In this document: positions 1 through 7,615 of the stretch, piece after piece
How positions within the stretch are numbered: the stretch's first letter is position 1
Layout: every line of letters starts with the position of its first letter
Assembly (NCBI GenBank): GCA_964568735.1
Contig: CAZMRF010000051.1
Coordinates: 1-36,804, forward strand
Source of the DNA: CAZMRF01 sp964568735
GTDB lineage: Bacteria; Acidobacteriota; Polarisedimenticolia; JACPZX01
Direction of reading: 5' to 3'
DNA length: 36,804 bases
The notes under the pieces: model-generated
Database searches by the model: none
What the model was told of the DNA's origin: nothing
What the model saw: only the letters and a program-made list of their open reading frames with translations
Made by a program: the position numbers and the translations under genes

Positions 1-3
1 CAA

Positions 4-2142
4 CTACAAGATCGATGATGATCCAGAAATGATCAGTTCTTGGTGAGCGTCAACAGCATCGAAGGCGGGCGCCGTGCGGCTCGCGGTCAGCTCGGGGCCG
101 CCCGCATGGCCGAAGGGGCGCGGCAGGAGGACTTCGATGACACTCTCCGGGATGTCGAGGCTCTCGGGATCCAGCAGGTGCGTGATGACCTCGAGGGCGG
201 CCTCCTGCCGATCGGCCGCGATCATCCTGGCGCCGGGGGCCGGGTCGCCGCGCACCGAGTAGCCGTACTCCAGCCCGCCGAGGAGCTTCGCGGCCGCGTC
301 GAGCTGGTAACGATGGTGGAAGTAGACGGGAACGAAGACTTCCTGGAGCAGCGAGAGCGGAGTCCCCTCGACGACGCGATCCTCCCCGAAGCGACTCAGC
401 GCGATCCGGCGGACTTCCAGAGTGCTCTTCAGCTCCTCGACGGGATCCGATCCGTTGTCCCACAGGTTCGCCGCAGGGTGTGCGGCACCGGCGGGCCTGG
501 CGTCCTCGTCGGTGAGAAAGAGGAGGCCCCGGCTGATCCCATCCTCCACGACACCTTCCAGGAACTCCTCCTCACGAACCCCCGGCGGCGGATCGGCGTA
601 GGCGAAGCGGATGGCGTGGATGTCCCACTCCCCCACTCCCGTGGCGTAGGCCCGCGAGAAATCCAGCGTGCCGTCCGCGCGCGCGGTCACGAGGGGAGCC
701 GGGTAGTCCATCACGGAGGCGCGCCCGTAGCTGCTCGCGGCGAAGTTGTGGGCCAGCCCCAGCGTGTGGCCCACCTCGTGCGCCGAGAGCTGACGGATGC
801 GCGCGAGCGCGAGCTCGACGGGATCGTCGGGCGTGCCGCTCCCCGTGGCCGAAGTGCCTGCGAGCCCCTCGAAGAGCAGGCGATCGTGCCTCACGCGGAG
901 CGACCCGAGCCGGACGTTCGCGGTCATCATCTCCCCGGTCCGTGGATCCACCATCCCGCTTCCGTACGACCAGCCCCTCGTCGAGCGATGCACCCAGTGG
1001 ATGACGTTGTAGCGGGCGTCCAGCGGGTGCACGCCCTCGGGGAGGATCTCGACGCGGAAGGCGTCGATGAAGCCCGCCTCCTCGAAGGCCCTCGCCCACC
1101 ACCGGGCCCCCTCGACGAGAGCCGATCGGACCGGCTCGGGAACGCCGGAATCCACGTAGTAGACGATCGGCTTTTTCACTCGCGAGCGGGCGGCGCCCGG
1201 GTCGGTCTTCTCCAGGCGGTGGCGGACGATCCACTGCTTGCCGATGGGCTCGTCGAGGGGGGCGGCGTAGTCGAGGAAGGAGATCGCGAAGGAGCCGGCG
1301 CGGGGATCGAAGCGGCGGGGGTGGTAGGCCGGATCGGGCAGGCGGACGAAGGTATGGTGGTGCGTCAGCGTGACGGCGAAGGGGTCGGGCGCCGTCTCCT
1401 GCACGAAGGGGCCGGGCTTCGTGCCCGTGAAGGTCAGCATCGCATCCACCTCGACGTTGTCGGGGAAGACGAGGACCTCGTCGAGGTCCACCGCGCTCCG
1501 CCCTGCGTCGAGCGTGAAGGTGCCCTGCCCGGCAGCTTCGAGCTCCCTGGCGATGCCGTGGACGTCTCCGGCCAGGAAGGAGGTGAGGTCCACCAGGACC
1601 CTTCCGTCCCGCTCCTCCCGCTCGATGGCGCCCCCCCAGAGCACGCTGCTCGCGAAGGAGTCCCTCACGGCACGGCGCTCGGCGGCACTCTCGGTCAGCG
1701 CGCGATAGCCGGTGTTGAGCTCCTCGAGAAGGACTCGTGCACCGACGCGCCGGAAGGCCACGTGGCGCGAGCGGCCCGTCCGGCTCCTGTCGAGGCCGAC
1801 GGGGTTGGAGCCGAGGCCACGCCGGAGCCCGTCGCCATAGATGAGCTGCACGCCATCGGCGCTCGAGACACCCGGAGGGAGGACGAGCCAGACCGCTCCC
1901 GCGCGACGGTCGATGAAGAGATCGAGCAGGCCGGAGCGCTGCTCCATCTCCCGGGTCCTCTCCTCGATCGTCAGGGGCGCTTCGGGGGAGGGTTTCCTTC
2001 CGTCATCCCGCGCCTGCGTTTCCTTCCCCCCGGCGGCCTCGGCCTGAGCCACGAAGAGGAGCCCGAGCGCGCAGGCGGTGAGAAGAGCCAGAGGGCGGAC
2101 GGAGAGCGGGGCTGGGCGCGGGGCCGCGCGCATCTGCACCAT
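4..2142 (-). CDS. secreted zinc-dependent metalloprotease, metzincin type, C-terminus probably truncated
   Basis: This is a predicted exported zinc protease of the DUF5117/DUF4953-type family found in high-GC bacteria. An N-terminal hydrophobic signal segment (about residues 14-32) ends near AEAAG. The catalytic motif HEVGHTLGLAH (about residues 455-465) supplies three zinc-binding histidines and the general-base Glu, and a Met-turn (SVMDY) follows about 10 residues later, as in metzincins. I chose the ATG at 2142 because GGAGG lies upstream at 2157-2161, though 14 nt away; a GTG at 2163 and an ATG at 2133 are alternatives. The last dozen residues are encoded by anomalous AT-rich sequence and stop at base 4. 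Family members known to me usually continue further, so the true C-terminus is probably missing. Substrate unknown. Confidence 0.85.
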   Translation of the reverse strand: MVQMRAAPRPAPLSVRPLALLTACALGLLFVAQAEAAGGKETQARDDGRKPSPEAPLTIEERTREMEQRSGLLDLFIDRRAGAVWLVLPPGVSSADGVQLIYGDGLRRGLGSNPVGLDRSRTGRSRHVAFRRVGARVLLEELNTGYRALTESAAERRAVRDSFASSVLWGGAIEREERDGRVLVDLTSFLAGDVHGIARELEAAGQGTFTLDAGRSAVDLDEVLVFPDNVEVDAMLTFTGTKPGPFVQETAPDPFAVTLTHHHTFVRLPDPAYHPRRFDPRAGSFAISFLDYAAPLDEPIGKQWIVRHRLEKTDPGAARSRVKKPIVYYVDSGVPEPVRSALVEGARWWARAFEEAGFIDAFRVEILPEGVHPLDARYNVIHWVHRSTRGWSYGSGMVDPRTGEMMTANVRLGSLRVRHDRLLFEGLAGTSATGSGTPDDPVELALARIRQLSAHEVGHTLGLAHNFAASSYGRASVMDYPAPLVTARADGTLDFSRAYATGVGEWDIHAIRFAYADPPPGVREEEFLEGVVEDGISRGLLFLTDEDARPAGAAHPAANLWDNGSDPVEELKSTLEVRRIALSRFGEDRVVEGTPLSLLQEVFVPVYFHHRYQLDAAAKLLGGLEYGYSVRGDPAPGARMIAADRQEAALEVITHLLDPESLDIPESVIEVLLPRPFGHAGGPELTASRTAPAFDAVDAHQELIISGSSSIL

Positions 2143-2313
2143 GGGCAAAGGGTGAACCTCCACGCGGAGGCTGCGGAGCAGTCGTGGCTTCCGCGGCGCT
2201 CGTGCGTCATCCGCCCGGGCCGCTTGCGCGAAACGCGCGGGGATGGAATCCTCGGCTCCGCACAGGGAGCGGCCATTCTAACCCGGCCGTCGGGCCGGCA
2301 GGAGGATCCTTCG

Positions 2314-2535
2314 ATGGACAATGCAAGTCATGGCCAGGTCCAGGGAGGCCTGATCGTCCTCGGCGTGGGCGTGATCTTCCTGCTCTCGAACCTCGGCTAC
2401 ATCCCCGACATGGGTGACATGTGGCCGCTCTTTCCCATCGTGGTGGGGATCGCCCTCATCGTCGGGGGGCTCATGCGAAAGGGGAAGCGGCCGGGCTCTC
2501 CTTCTACACCTCCTCCCGGACAAGGCTCCCCCTGA
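2314..2535 (+). CDS. small two-helix membrane protein (DUF5668/LiaF transmembrane-like)
   Basis: A 73-residue protein with two hydrophobic helices (about residues 12-31 and 38-56) joined by a short GYIPDMGDM turn and followed by a basic, proline-rich tail. The helix pair, with glycine-rich helices and a WPLFPIVVG start to the second one, resembles the DUF5668/LiaF-type transmembrane module that is often fused to or encoded beside envelope-stress or B-box zinc-finger proteins. The start is well supported: GGAGG at 2301-2305 lies 8 nt before the ATG. It diverges from the metalloprotease with about 170 bp between start codons. No partner protein is visible next to it, so the role in the inner membrane is unknown. 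A long antisense frame covering the metalloprotease is in frame with it but is not used. Confidence 0.75.
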   Translation: MDNASHGQVQGGLIVLGVGVIFLLSNLGYIPDMGDMWPLFPIVVGIALIVGGLMRKGKRPGSPSTPPPGQGSP

Positions 2536-2974
2536 TCCGACCCGAGCCTCATCCCAGGCTCATTCTGGGACACGGAGCGGCTTCGTCGGACGCTTGAACC
2601 CGGAGCGCCACCGGAAACTGCCTGCCAGGCAGGGCATACCACGATGCTCGTCCCACCATGGGGTCGGCTCTCTCACCTTGAGACGGGAGGTTCCCTCTCG
2701 CACAGGGCACCGCTGAATCCTTCGAAAAGCCTTGTCCCGCAATGACTTTCGGAAGGTCGCTACAGGACGGCTGGCACCCGTCGTGCTCCACCGCTGACCC
2801 GTCAGGGTCTGGCGTGGAGCCCGAAAGGGGCCGGACCCGGAGTCTTGGATCAGCGGCGGTATCCCGGGAACAACGACCGCCGCGACCCCGCACGGGCGAC
2901 GCGAAGGGCCACGTCTTTTCGTCGCTTAAGTGGGAGAGGGAGGCACCCCCAACCTCTTCCAGCGCGGGTGGAAG
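2536..2974. other. noncoding stretch between convergent genes
   Basis: No frame here shows a recognisable protein. The left part (2536-2760) carries only weak palindromes, for example TCCCAG/CTGGGA at 2552-2570. The right part holds a run of stem-loops described separately at 2766-2925. The open frames that cross it are shadows or unrecognised low-complexity translations. Confidence 0.5.
2766..2925. ncRNA. candidate structured RNA: chain of five stem-loops
   Basis: Five hairpins follow one another. (1) GACGG 2766-2770 pairs with CCGTC 2778-2782. (2) GCTCCAC 2785-2791 pairs with GTGGAGC 2814-2820, continuing inward through 2793-2794/2812-2813 to GACCC/GGGTC closed by a GTCA loop (2796-2809). 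(3) CCC-GAAA-GGG at 2820-2829 has a GNRA tetraloop. (4) GCGGCGGT 2853-2860 pairs with ACCGCCGC 2876-2883. (5) GCGACG 2896-2901 pairs with CGTCGC 2920-2925 and extends inward with wobble pairs. Single stems of this size are expected by chance in GC-rich DNA; the dense succession in a non-coding gap is what suggests RNA. The strand is unknown and I do not recognise the RNA; RNase P and tmRNA signature motifs were not found. Confidence 0.25.
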
Positions 2975-3008
2975 GAAGCCCGGGGCGCGGCTCCAGGCCC
3001 CGGGCTTC
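2975..3008 (-). terminator. strong hairpin at the end of the ChaN-like gene
   Basis: A perfect 12-bp inverted repeat (2975-2986 with 2997-3008, loop 2987-2996) of nearly pure GC overlaps the TGA stop of the leftward gene ending at 3007. On the minus strand it is followed by CTTCC-type pyrimidines rather than a clean T run. It probably ends the long leftward transcript that may begin at the sigma gene. Confidence 0.55.
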
Positions 3009-4698
3009 AAGCCCCCTCCGGCTCGAATCCCCCAGGCAGCTTCTCGCTCAGATCCAGGTACTCCCGGAACGATGCCGCGCGCGCTTCGTGCCTCCTCGAG
3101 TAGAGCGCCCTGAGATTCTCCCGCGAGATCAGGCCGGAATGGAAGCCGTCGTAGATCTGCTGGCCGAGGAAGTAGCCCAGCTCGTGCGTGAGGATGCTGA
3201 AGAGCCGCGGATCGGTCGTGCGGATCCCCTCGAGGATCGCAGGGGGAATCTCGTCCCACGTCCCGTAGGCCCTCTCGAACTTCTTGTGGAGGAGGATGAA
3301 GTCGATGATCCGCCTGAACTCCTTGTAGGCGAAGCCGGTCTCGCGCTCGACCTCCTCGGGGGCCTTTCGGTAGTACCGGTAGAAGGTGGTCTCGAAGAAG
3401 TGGTTCCGGGTCGGGTCGATGAGCTTCGAGCCGAAAAACCCAAGAGCCTCCTCGATGACAGCCGTGTAGAACAGGTCGGCGTTCGAGCCGGTGGCCGGGG
3501 ATTTCAGGAGGTCGCCGCGCAGGGCGTAGTTCACCCAGTGGGAAGCTTCCTCGCCCCCGTGCACGAGGCTGAAGTCCCCGATGTAGATCGCGTTCACTCT
3601 GGGCACGTAGCACGATCCGTTGCGCCGCATGTGGAAGCGCACTTCCTCGATCTCGGACGAGGGGACCTGCTGCGCCTCCAGCATCTTCCCGAAATCCGCG
3701 CCGTCCACGGAGGAGTAGATCTCGGGGTAGGTGTCCACGAGGGCCGCGCGGCGCGTGCCGTCGAGCCGCACGGAGCGGCGGTACTTGCTGACCCCGAGGA
3801 ACTTCAGGATCGAGTCGATCATCCCGTAGATCGTCGGGGTGAGATCCATCTCCTCGTCACCGGGCTGATCCCGATCCCAGCGCTCGATCGTCTGGCGCCA
3901 GGCCTCGAGCTTCTCGCGCGGCGTAGCGTTGAAGACGCAGTGGACGGCCTTGCCCACCAGGATCGTATCGACCTGTCCGCGTCCCGAGGAGACAAGCTCC
4001 CAGTAGGGTTCCTCCAGGTTCTGGAAGACCCGCACCGCGCGGCGCTCCTCGTTTCGGCGGGCGAGAGCATCGCGGACCGCAGAGGGGAGATGGGCCGTAG
4101 CGAGGTGGGACTCGCCCACGAGAACAACGATCTTGGCGTCTGGCCTCTCGGCGAAGAGCCCCGCGATCCTCGAGGCCATGTGTCGATCGCGCTGCCGGAT
4201 CCGGCGGATCCCGTTGCGCGGGGCGCTGTCGATTCCGTAGACGGGAATCCGCTTCTCCCGCGCGACCTCGAAGAGCGCTGAGAAGGCGGGCCAGGAATAG
4301 CCCCACTCGAGGTCGTACCTGATCCGCCTCAGGAATTCGTCCTGCCCGATCCGGCCCTCCATCCACCGGTCCAGCACGTGCTGGTGTCGCCCGTGGACCA
4401 TCTCCACGGCCAGGATGGTGCGTCGGGAGCGCGCCGAGATCTCATGCAGGAGCCGGCAGGCGAACACCTGGCTGCGCGGCAGTGCGTGGAAGTCTCCGAT
4501 GTAGACGAGATCCGCCTTGTAACAGGCGATGATCAGGTCGTCGAAGGTGGACTCGGCCTCGACGCGGCCGAACTCCTTCTGGAATGCGCGGACATAGGCG
4601 CTACGGGCGGCCGGATCGATCCGGCCGATCTCTCCGCGGAGCTGCGCCACGGCTCTCCGGCCGAGGGCCGCTTCGTCCAGGGCGGGAGTGGAGGGCAC
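3007..4698 (-). CDS. two-domain ChaN-like protein (haem-binding uptake/Tiki superfamily)
   Basis: A 563-residue protein. Residues about 55-265 match the ChaN/DUF399 family: YIGDFHALPRSQ, then AVEMVHGRHQ, and VVLVGESHLA near the end of the domain, the Glu/His pattern shared with the Tiki/TraB-like superfamily. Characterised ChaN from Campylobacter is a haem-binding lipoprotein, but this protein has no signal peptide or lipobox, so it is probably cytoplasmic. Residues about 280-560 form a second domain that I do not recognise, with a HELGYFLGQQIYDG segment. The start is GTG at 4698, 15 nt downstream of the tatA stop; there is no convincing ribosome binding site, so translation may be coupled to tatA. 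Function is unknown beyond fold-level inference. Confidence 0.7.
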   Translation of the reverse strand: MPSTPALDEAALGRRAVAQLRGEIGRIDPAARSAYVRAFQKEFGRVEAESTFDDLIIACYKADLVYIGDFHALPRSQVFACRLLHEISARSRRTILAVEMVHGRHQHVLDRWMEGRIGQDEFLRRIRYDLEWGYSWPAFSALFEVAREKRIPVYGIDSAPRNGIRRIRQRDRHMASRIAGLFAERPDAKIVVLVGESHLATAHLPSAVRDALARRNEERRAVRVFQNLEEPYWELVSSGRGQVDTILVGKAVHCVFNATPREKLEAWRQTIERWDRDQPGDEEMDLTPTIYGMIDSILKFLGVSKYRRSVRLDGTRRAALVDTYPEIYSSVDGADFGKMLEAQQVPSSEIEEVRFHMRRNGSCYVPRVNAIYIGDFSLVHGGEEASHWVNYALRGDLLKSPATGSNADLFYTAVIEEALGFFGSKLIDPTRNHFFETTFYRYYRKAPEEVERETGFAYKEFRRIIDFILLHKKFERAYGTWDEIPPAILEGIRTTDPRLFSILTHELGYFLGQQIYDGFHSGLISRENLRALYSRRHEARAASFREYLDLSEKLPGGFEPEGA

Positions 4699-4713
4699 GG
4701 AGGGGAGCGACGC

Positions 4714-4902
4714 TCAGGGTCTCTTCGCCTCGGTCTTCGAGGAGTCCGAGGATGGCTCGGAGTCCTCGCCCTTGATCGACTTCTTGAACTCCCGGATCCC
4801 TTCACCCAGGCCGCGTCCGATGGCCGGAAGCTTCGTGGCGCCGAACAGGAGCATGATGATCATCCCCAGGAACAGGAGTTCCTGCCAGCCAATCCTTCCC
4901 AT
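4714..4902 (-). CDS. tatA: Sec-independent protein translocase subunit TatA/TatE
   Basis: A 62-residue TatA-family protein: a short N-terminal membrane helix (GWQELLFLGMIIMLLF), the conserved FG hinge, then the amphipathic helix (ATKLPAIGRGLGEGI) and a charged, serine-rich tail. TatA oligomers form the conducting part of the twin-arginine pathway, which exports folded proteins across the inner membrane. The ATG at 4902 has an ideal ribosome binding site, AAGGAG at 4908-4913, 5 nt upstream. It lies 31 nt after selB and 15 nt before the ChaN-like gene on the same strand. TatC is not in the window. Confidence 0.93.
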   Translation of the reverse strand: MGRIGWQELLFLGMIIMLLFGATKLPAIGRGLGEGIREFKKSIKGEDSEPSSDSSKTEAKRP

Positions 4903-4933
4903 TGTTTCTCCTTCGAACCAGTGAATCCCCGCC

Positions 4934-6856
4934 TCAGGACCGGGCCCCGGGGCGCGGGAGTATCTCCCTGTCGTTCTGCCGCCTCCGCGTCACCCGCTCC
5001 GCATCCATGTGCTCGAGGAGCGGGATGGCGTTCTTGCGCGTGGTTCCGGTCAGCTCCTTGAAGGCCGCCACGTCGATCACCGGCTGGCGCTCACGGAGCT
5101 CCCAGAGAAGCGCCTTCAGGCGCTCGATGGCGCCGGCGTGGAAGACCCTGCCGTCCTTGATCCGGACCAGGCTTCCGCGAGACAGCAATAGATGATAGAT
5201 CCTGTGGGCCTTCAGTGGATCGAGACCGAGCTCCCGGACGACCTCCTCCAGGGTGGCGGGATTCAGCCCCGAGCCTTCGAAGTGGCTCTCGAGCTGGGCG
5301 CTGATCCGCTGTTCCTCGGGGCCGAGGGCCACCACGTGGGAGGCCGCAGCGGCGACTTCCTTCTCCAGCCGGATCCTCCCCTCGCCGGCCAAGCGCTCCA
5401 GGATGAATCGCCCCACCGCAGCCTCCCCGGCGGGCAGAAGCCGCTGGAGAAGCTCCTCGCGAGGCATGCCGAGAGCAAGGGGATGCTCCTGGTGGTATTT
5501 CCGGAGGATCTCCTGCGCCTCGGCGCGGAGCCGCTCGTGATGAGCGGCGGCGAGGAGGTAGCCGTCCCGCCCCCCCACGGCGACCGCCCTTCCCGACTCG
5601 GAGAGGGCTCCGGAGAGCCGATCCGCCTCGCCCGCGGCGACGCCCGTACGCCTCTGGACTTCTGCCCTCGGCAGCCCGCCGGGTGTGCGATCGAGCAGGT
5701 CGAGGAGCAGGGCCTCGGGGTCGCCGTCGCCGAGATGGCCCAGCCGCTCTCCCTCCAGGGAAGAGCGCCCGCGATGCTTGGAAGGGTGGGCGTCCAGGAC
5801 GACGCCCCCGCCGACGGTGAGCATGGGGGAGTAGAGCCTCAGGACGAAGCGATCCCCCGGCAGGGTCGCTCCGGGACGCTCCAACCTGAGCTGGGCGAAG
5901 CCCTCCTGGCCCGGCTGGATCGGCCCCTCTTGCAGGAGCTTGACGCGCGCGAGGACCTCAGAGGTTCCCTGGTGAAAGCGCACCCGCGAGAGATCCTTGA
6001 GCGGCCCCCTTGCCGTGCCGAGGATCTGGACTCGGACGTCCAGCAGTGAGGAGGGGTGCATGGCCCCGGGGGGCGCGAGAACGACGCCGCGTCCGACCTC
6101 CGCCACCTCGATTCCCTGGAGATTCACCGCCGTGCGCTGCCCGGCAAGAGCCTCCTTCCGGCTCTCGCCGTGCACCTGGAGGCCGCGGACGCGCGCCTGG
6201 CGCCCCGAGGGGAGAATCTCGACGGGATCTCCTTCGCGGATCGACCCTGAGGCGAGCGTGCCGGTCACAACCGTCCCGAATCCCCGCATCGAGAAGGCCC
6301 GGTCGACGGGAAGCCGGAAGAAGGCCGTGGAGGATCGAGGCCGGACCTCCCGCGCAGCTGCTTCCAGGGTCTGTCGGAGCTCCCCGAGTCCCTCCCCGGT
6401 GACGGCGCTGACGGGCACGACGGGCGACGCTTCCAGGAAGGACCCCTTCACGAGCTCTTTCACTTCGAGGGTCACGAGCTCCCGCATCTCCTCGTCGGCG
6501 AGGTCGGCCTTGGTGAGCGCGACGAGCCCGGTCCGCACTCCGAGGAGCCGGCAGACGTCGAGGTGCTCACGCGTCTGGGGCTTGACCGACTCATCAGCGG
6601 CGACGACGAGGACGACCATGTCGATCCCCGACGCTCCGGCGAGCATGTTCTTGAGAAAGCGCTCGTGGCCTGGAACGTCCACGAATCCGACGTGGAGGTC
6701 GTCGGCGAGCCTGAGGGGGGCGAAGCCGATGTCGATCGTGATGCCCCGCGCCTTCTCCTCGCTGAGCCGGTCGCAGTCCACCCCGGTCAGGGCGAGGACC
6801 AGCCGCGTCTTGCCGTGATCGATGTGGCCCGCCGTTCCCGCGATGACATGTCTCAT
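4934..6856 (-). CDS. selB: selenocysteine-specific translation elongation factor SelB
   Basis: SelB is the GTPase that carries selenocysteinyl-tRNA to the ribosome at UGA codons marked by a SECIS hairpin. The G domain shows GHIDHGKT (10-17), the GITIDIGF switch (38-45), DVPGH (60-64) and TKAD (115-118). EF-Tu-like beta-barrel domains follow, and the C-terminal third contains the winged-helix repeats that bind the SECIS element, ending in GTTRKNAIPLLEHMD, typical of the last wing. At 640 residues it is a normal full-length SelB. The ATG at 6856 has no clear ribosome binding site. No selA, selD, tRNA-Sec or obvious selenoprotein is in the window, but the gene implies that the organism decodes UGA as selenocysteine. 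Confidence 0.95.
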   Translation of the reverse strand: MRHVIAGTAGHIDHGKTRLVLALTGVDCDRLSEEKARGITIDIGFAPLRLADDLHVGFVDVPGHERFLKNMLAGASGIDMVVLVVAADESVKPQTREHLDVCRLLGVRTGLVALTKADLADEEMRELVTLEVKELVKGSFLEASPVVPVSAVTGEGLGELRQTLEAAAREVRPRSSTAFFRLPVDRAFSMRGFGTVVTGTLASGSIREGDPVEILPSGRQARVRGLQVHGESRKEALAGQRTAVNLQGIEVAEVGRGVVLAPPGAMHPSSLLDVRVQILGTARGPLKDLSRVRFHQGTSEVLARVKLLQEGPIQPGQEGFAQLRLERPGATLPGDRFVLRLYSPMLTVGGGVVLDAHPSKHRGRSSLEGERLGHLGDGDPEALLLDLLDRTPGGLPRAEVQRRTGVAAGEADRLSGALSESGRAVAVGGRDGYLLAAAHHERLRAEAQEILRKYHQEHPLALGMPREELLQRLLPAGEAAVGRFILERLAGEGRIRLEKEVAAAASHVVALGPEEQRISAQLESHFEGSGLNPATLEEVVRELGLDPLKAHRIYHLLLSRGSLVRIKDGRVFHAGAIERLKALLWELRERQPVIDVAAFKELTGTTRKNAIPLLEHMDAERVTRRRQNDREILPRPGARS

Positions 6857-6865
6857 AGGGAGAGG

Positions 6866-6898
6866 GGCGCCTTCCCGGGCGCCGTCCCGCCGGCGGGA
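6866..6898 (-). terminator. two GC-rich palindromes between DUF507 gene and selB
   Basis: GGCGCC at 6866-6871 pairs with GGCGCC at 6878-6883 (6-nt loop), followed by a perfect 14-bp palindrome TCCCGCCGGCGGGA at 6885-6898. They sit between the DUF507 stop (6933) and the selB start (6856). There is no T run, so this may be an attenuating or processing structure rather than a true terminator. Confidence 0.25.
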
Positions 6899-6932
6899 TC
6901 CTCGGGGACGGCCCCCGAAACAGGGGAGGGGG

Positions 6933-7217
6933 TCAGTCCTTCACGTCGCGGAGCTTGCCGACCTCGGCCTCGTAGTACTTCCGGAAGAGGATGTCGTACT
7001 CCTCGCTTCCCTCGGGGATGTCCCGCTTCTGCTTGGAGATCATGTTGCGCACGCGGGCATCGATCTCCGTGTCGAGGCGGAGCTCGTTTTTGAGCATGCG
7101 GACGATGTCCAGCCGCACGTCGTTGCTGTCCTTGGCGAGCCGCACACCGGGCATCTCCTCGAGGGACTTCACCAGGACATGGGAGAGATGGACGATCTTC
7201 TCGTGGCTGAGCTTCAA
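6933..7217 (-). CDS. DUF507 family protein (second of a tandem pair)
   Basis: A 94-residue all-helical, highly charged protein of the DUF507 family, beginning MKLSHEKIVHLSHVLV as the family does and containing the conserved stretch RLDIVRMLKNELRLDTEID. No biochemical function is established for the family. The start is TTG at 7217, with GGAGG 8 nt upstream, and the codon overlaps the stop of the preceding DUF507 gene (TTGA, 7214-7217), so the two are translationally coupled. It is paralogous to its upstream neighbour and is followed by selB. Confidence 0.85.
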   Translation of the reverse strand: MKLSHEKIVHLSHVLVKSLEEMPGVRLAKDSNDVRLDIVRMLKNELRLDTEIDARVRNMISKQKRDIPEGSEEYDILFRKYYEAEVGKLRDVKD

Positions 7218-7492
7218 AGGATGAGCCTCCGCTGCCTCACGAGCTCCCCTTTGATCTTCTTGAACATCTCGTGGTACTGGACGCCGGTCCTGGTCATCTC
7301 ATCGGCGTACCGGTTCATGATCTCGCGGACCTCCTCGTTGAGGCGGTCCTCGACCATCAAGTCCTCGGTAAAGGTGCCCGCGAGCTTTGCGACCGCCAGC
7401 TTGCGGTCATCCACCTCGATGACCCCTTCGTGAACCAGTTGCGAGATGATCCTCGCCGAGAGGTAGTCCACCATCGAACGGAAGAGCTTCAA
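7214..7492 (-). CDS. DUF507 family protein (first of a tandem pair)
   Basis: A 92-residue DUF507 protein with the conserved core TEDLMVEDRLNEEVREI and a C-terminal KIKGELVRQRRLIL. I place the start at TTG 7492 (TTG AAG CTC), because GAGGGG lies 6 nt upstream and the resulting MKLFRSMVDYLSARI N-terminus aligns with the family's usual MKLS-type start. The frame stays open to an ATG at 7555, but that would add 21 residues with no ribosome binding site; an internal ATG at 7474 would cut into the family domain. Both members of the pair start with TTG AAG CTC, consistent with gene duplication. Function unknown. Confidence 0.85.
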   Translation of the reverse strand: MKLFRSMVDYLSARIISQLVHEGVIEVDDRKLAVAKLAGTFTEDLMVEDRLNEEVREIMNRYADEMTRTGVQYHEMFKKIKGELVRQRRLIL

Positions 7493-7598
7493 GGCCTGCC
7501 CCTCGCCTCTAAGTTCAAGAAGATAGCGATACTTACGCTGCGTGCCGCGCAGCATAGCACAGGGGGGGCGAGCGACCGAGGAGGGCGGAGCTCTCGAA

Positions 7599-7611
7599 GC
7601 GCGCTACGCGC
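7599..7611 (-). terminator. small hairpin after the hybrid kinase gene
   Basis: GCGCG-CTA-CGCGC forms a 5-bp stem with a 3-nt loop 4 nt downstream of the hybrid kinase stop on the minus strand. There is no T run. It is a weak terminator candidate. The rest of the 123-bp gap to the first DUF507 gene holds nothing else I can support. Confidence 0.25.
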
Positions 7612-7615
7612 CGCG

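Noticed and set aside
40..2535. 831-residue open frame antisense to the metalloprotease
   Set aside because: It is a GC-rich shadow of the protease gene; only its last 73 residues (2314-2535), with their own ribosome binding site, are coding.
2772..2787. Possible sigma-54 promoter TGGCAC-N5-GTGCT
   Set aside because: The GG and GC are 12 bp apart as required, but the -12 element is poor, there is no gene downstream on that strand, and the bases are part of the hairpin chain.
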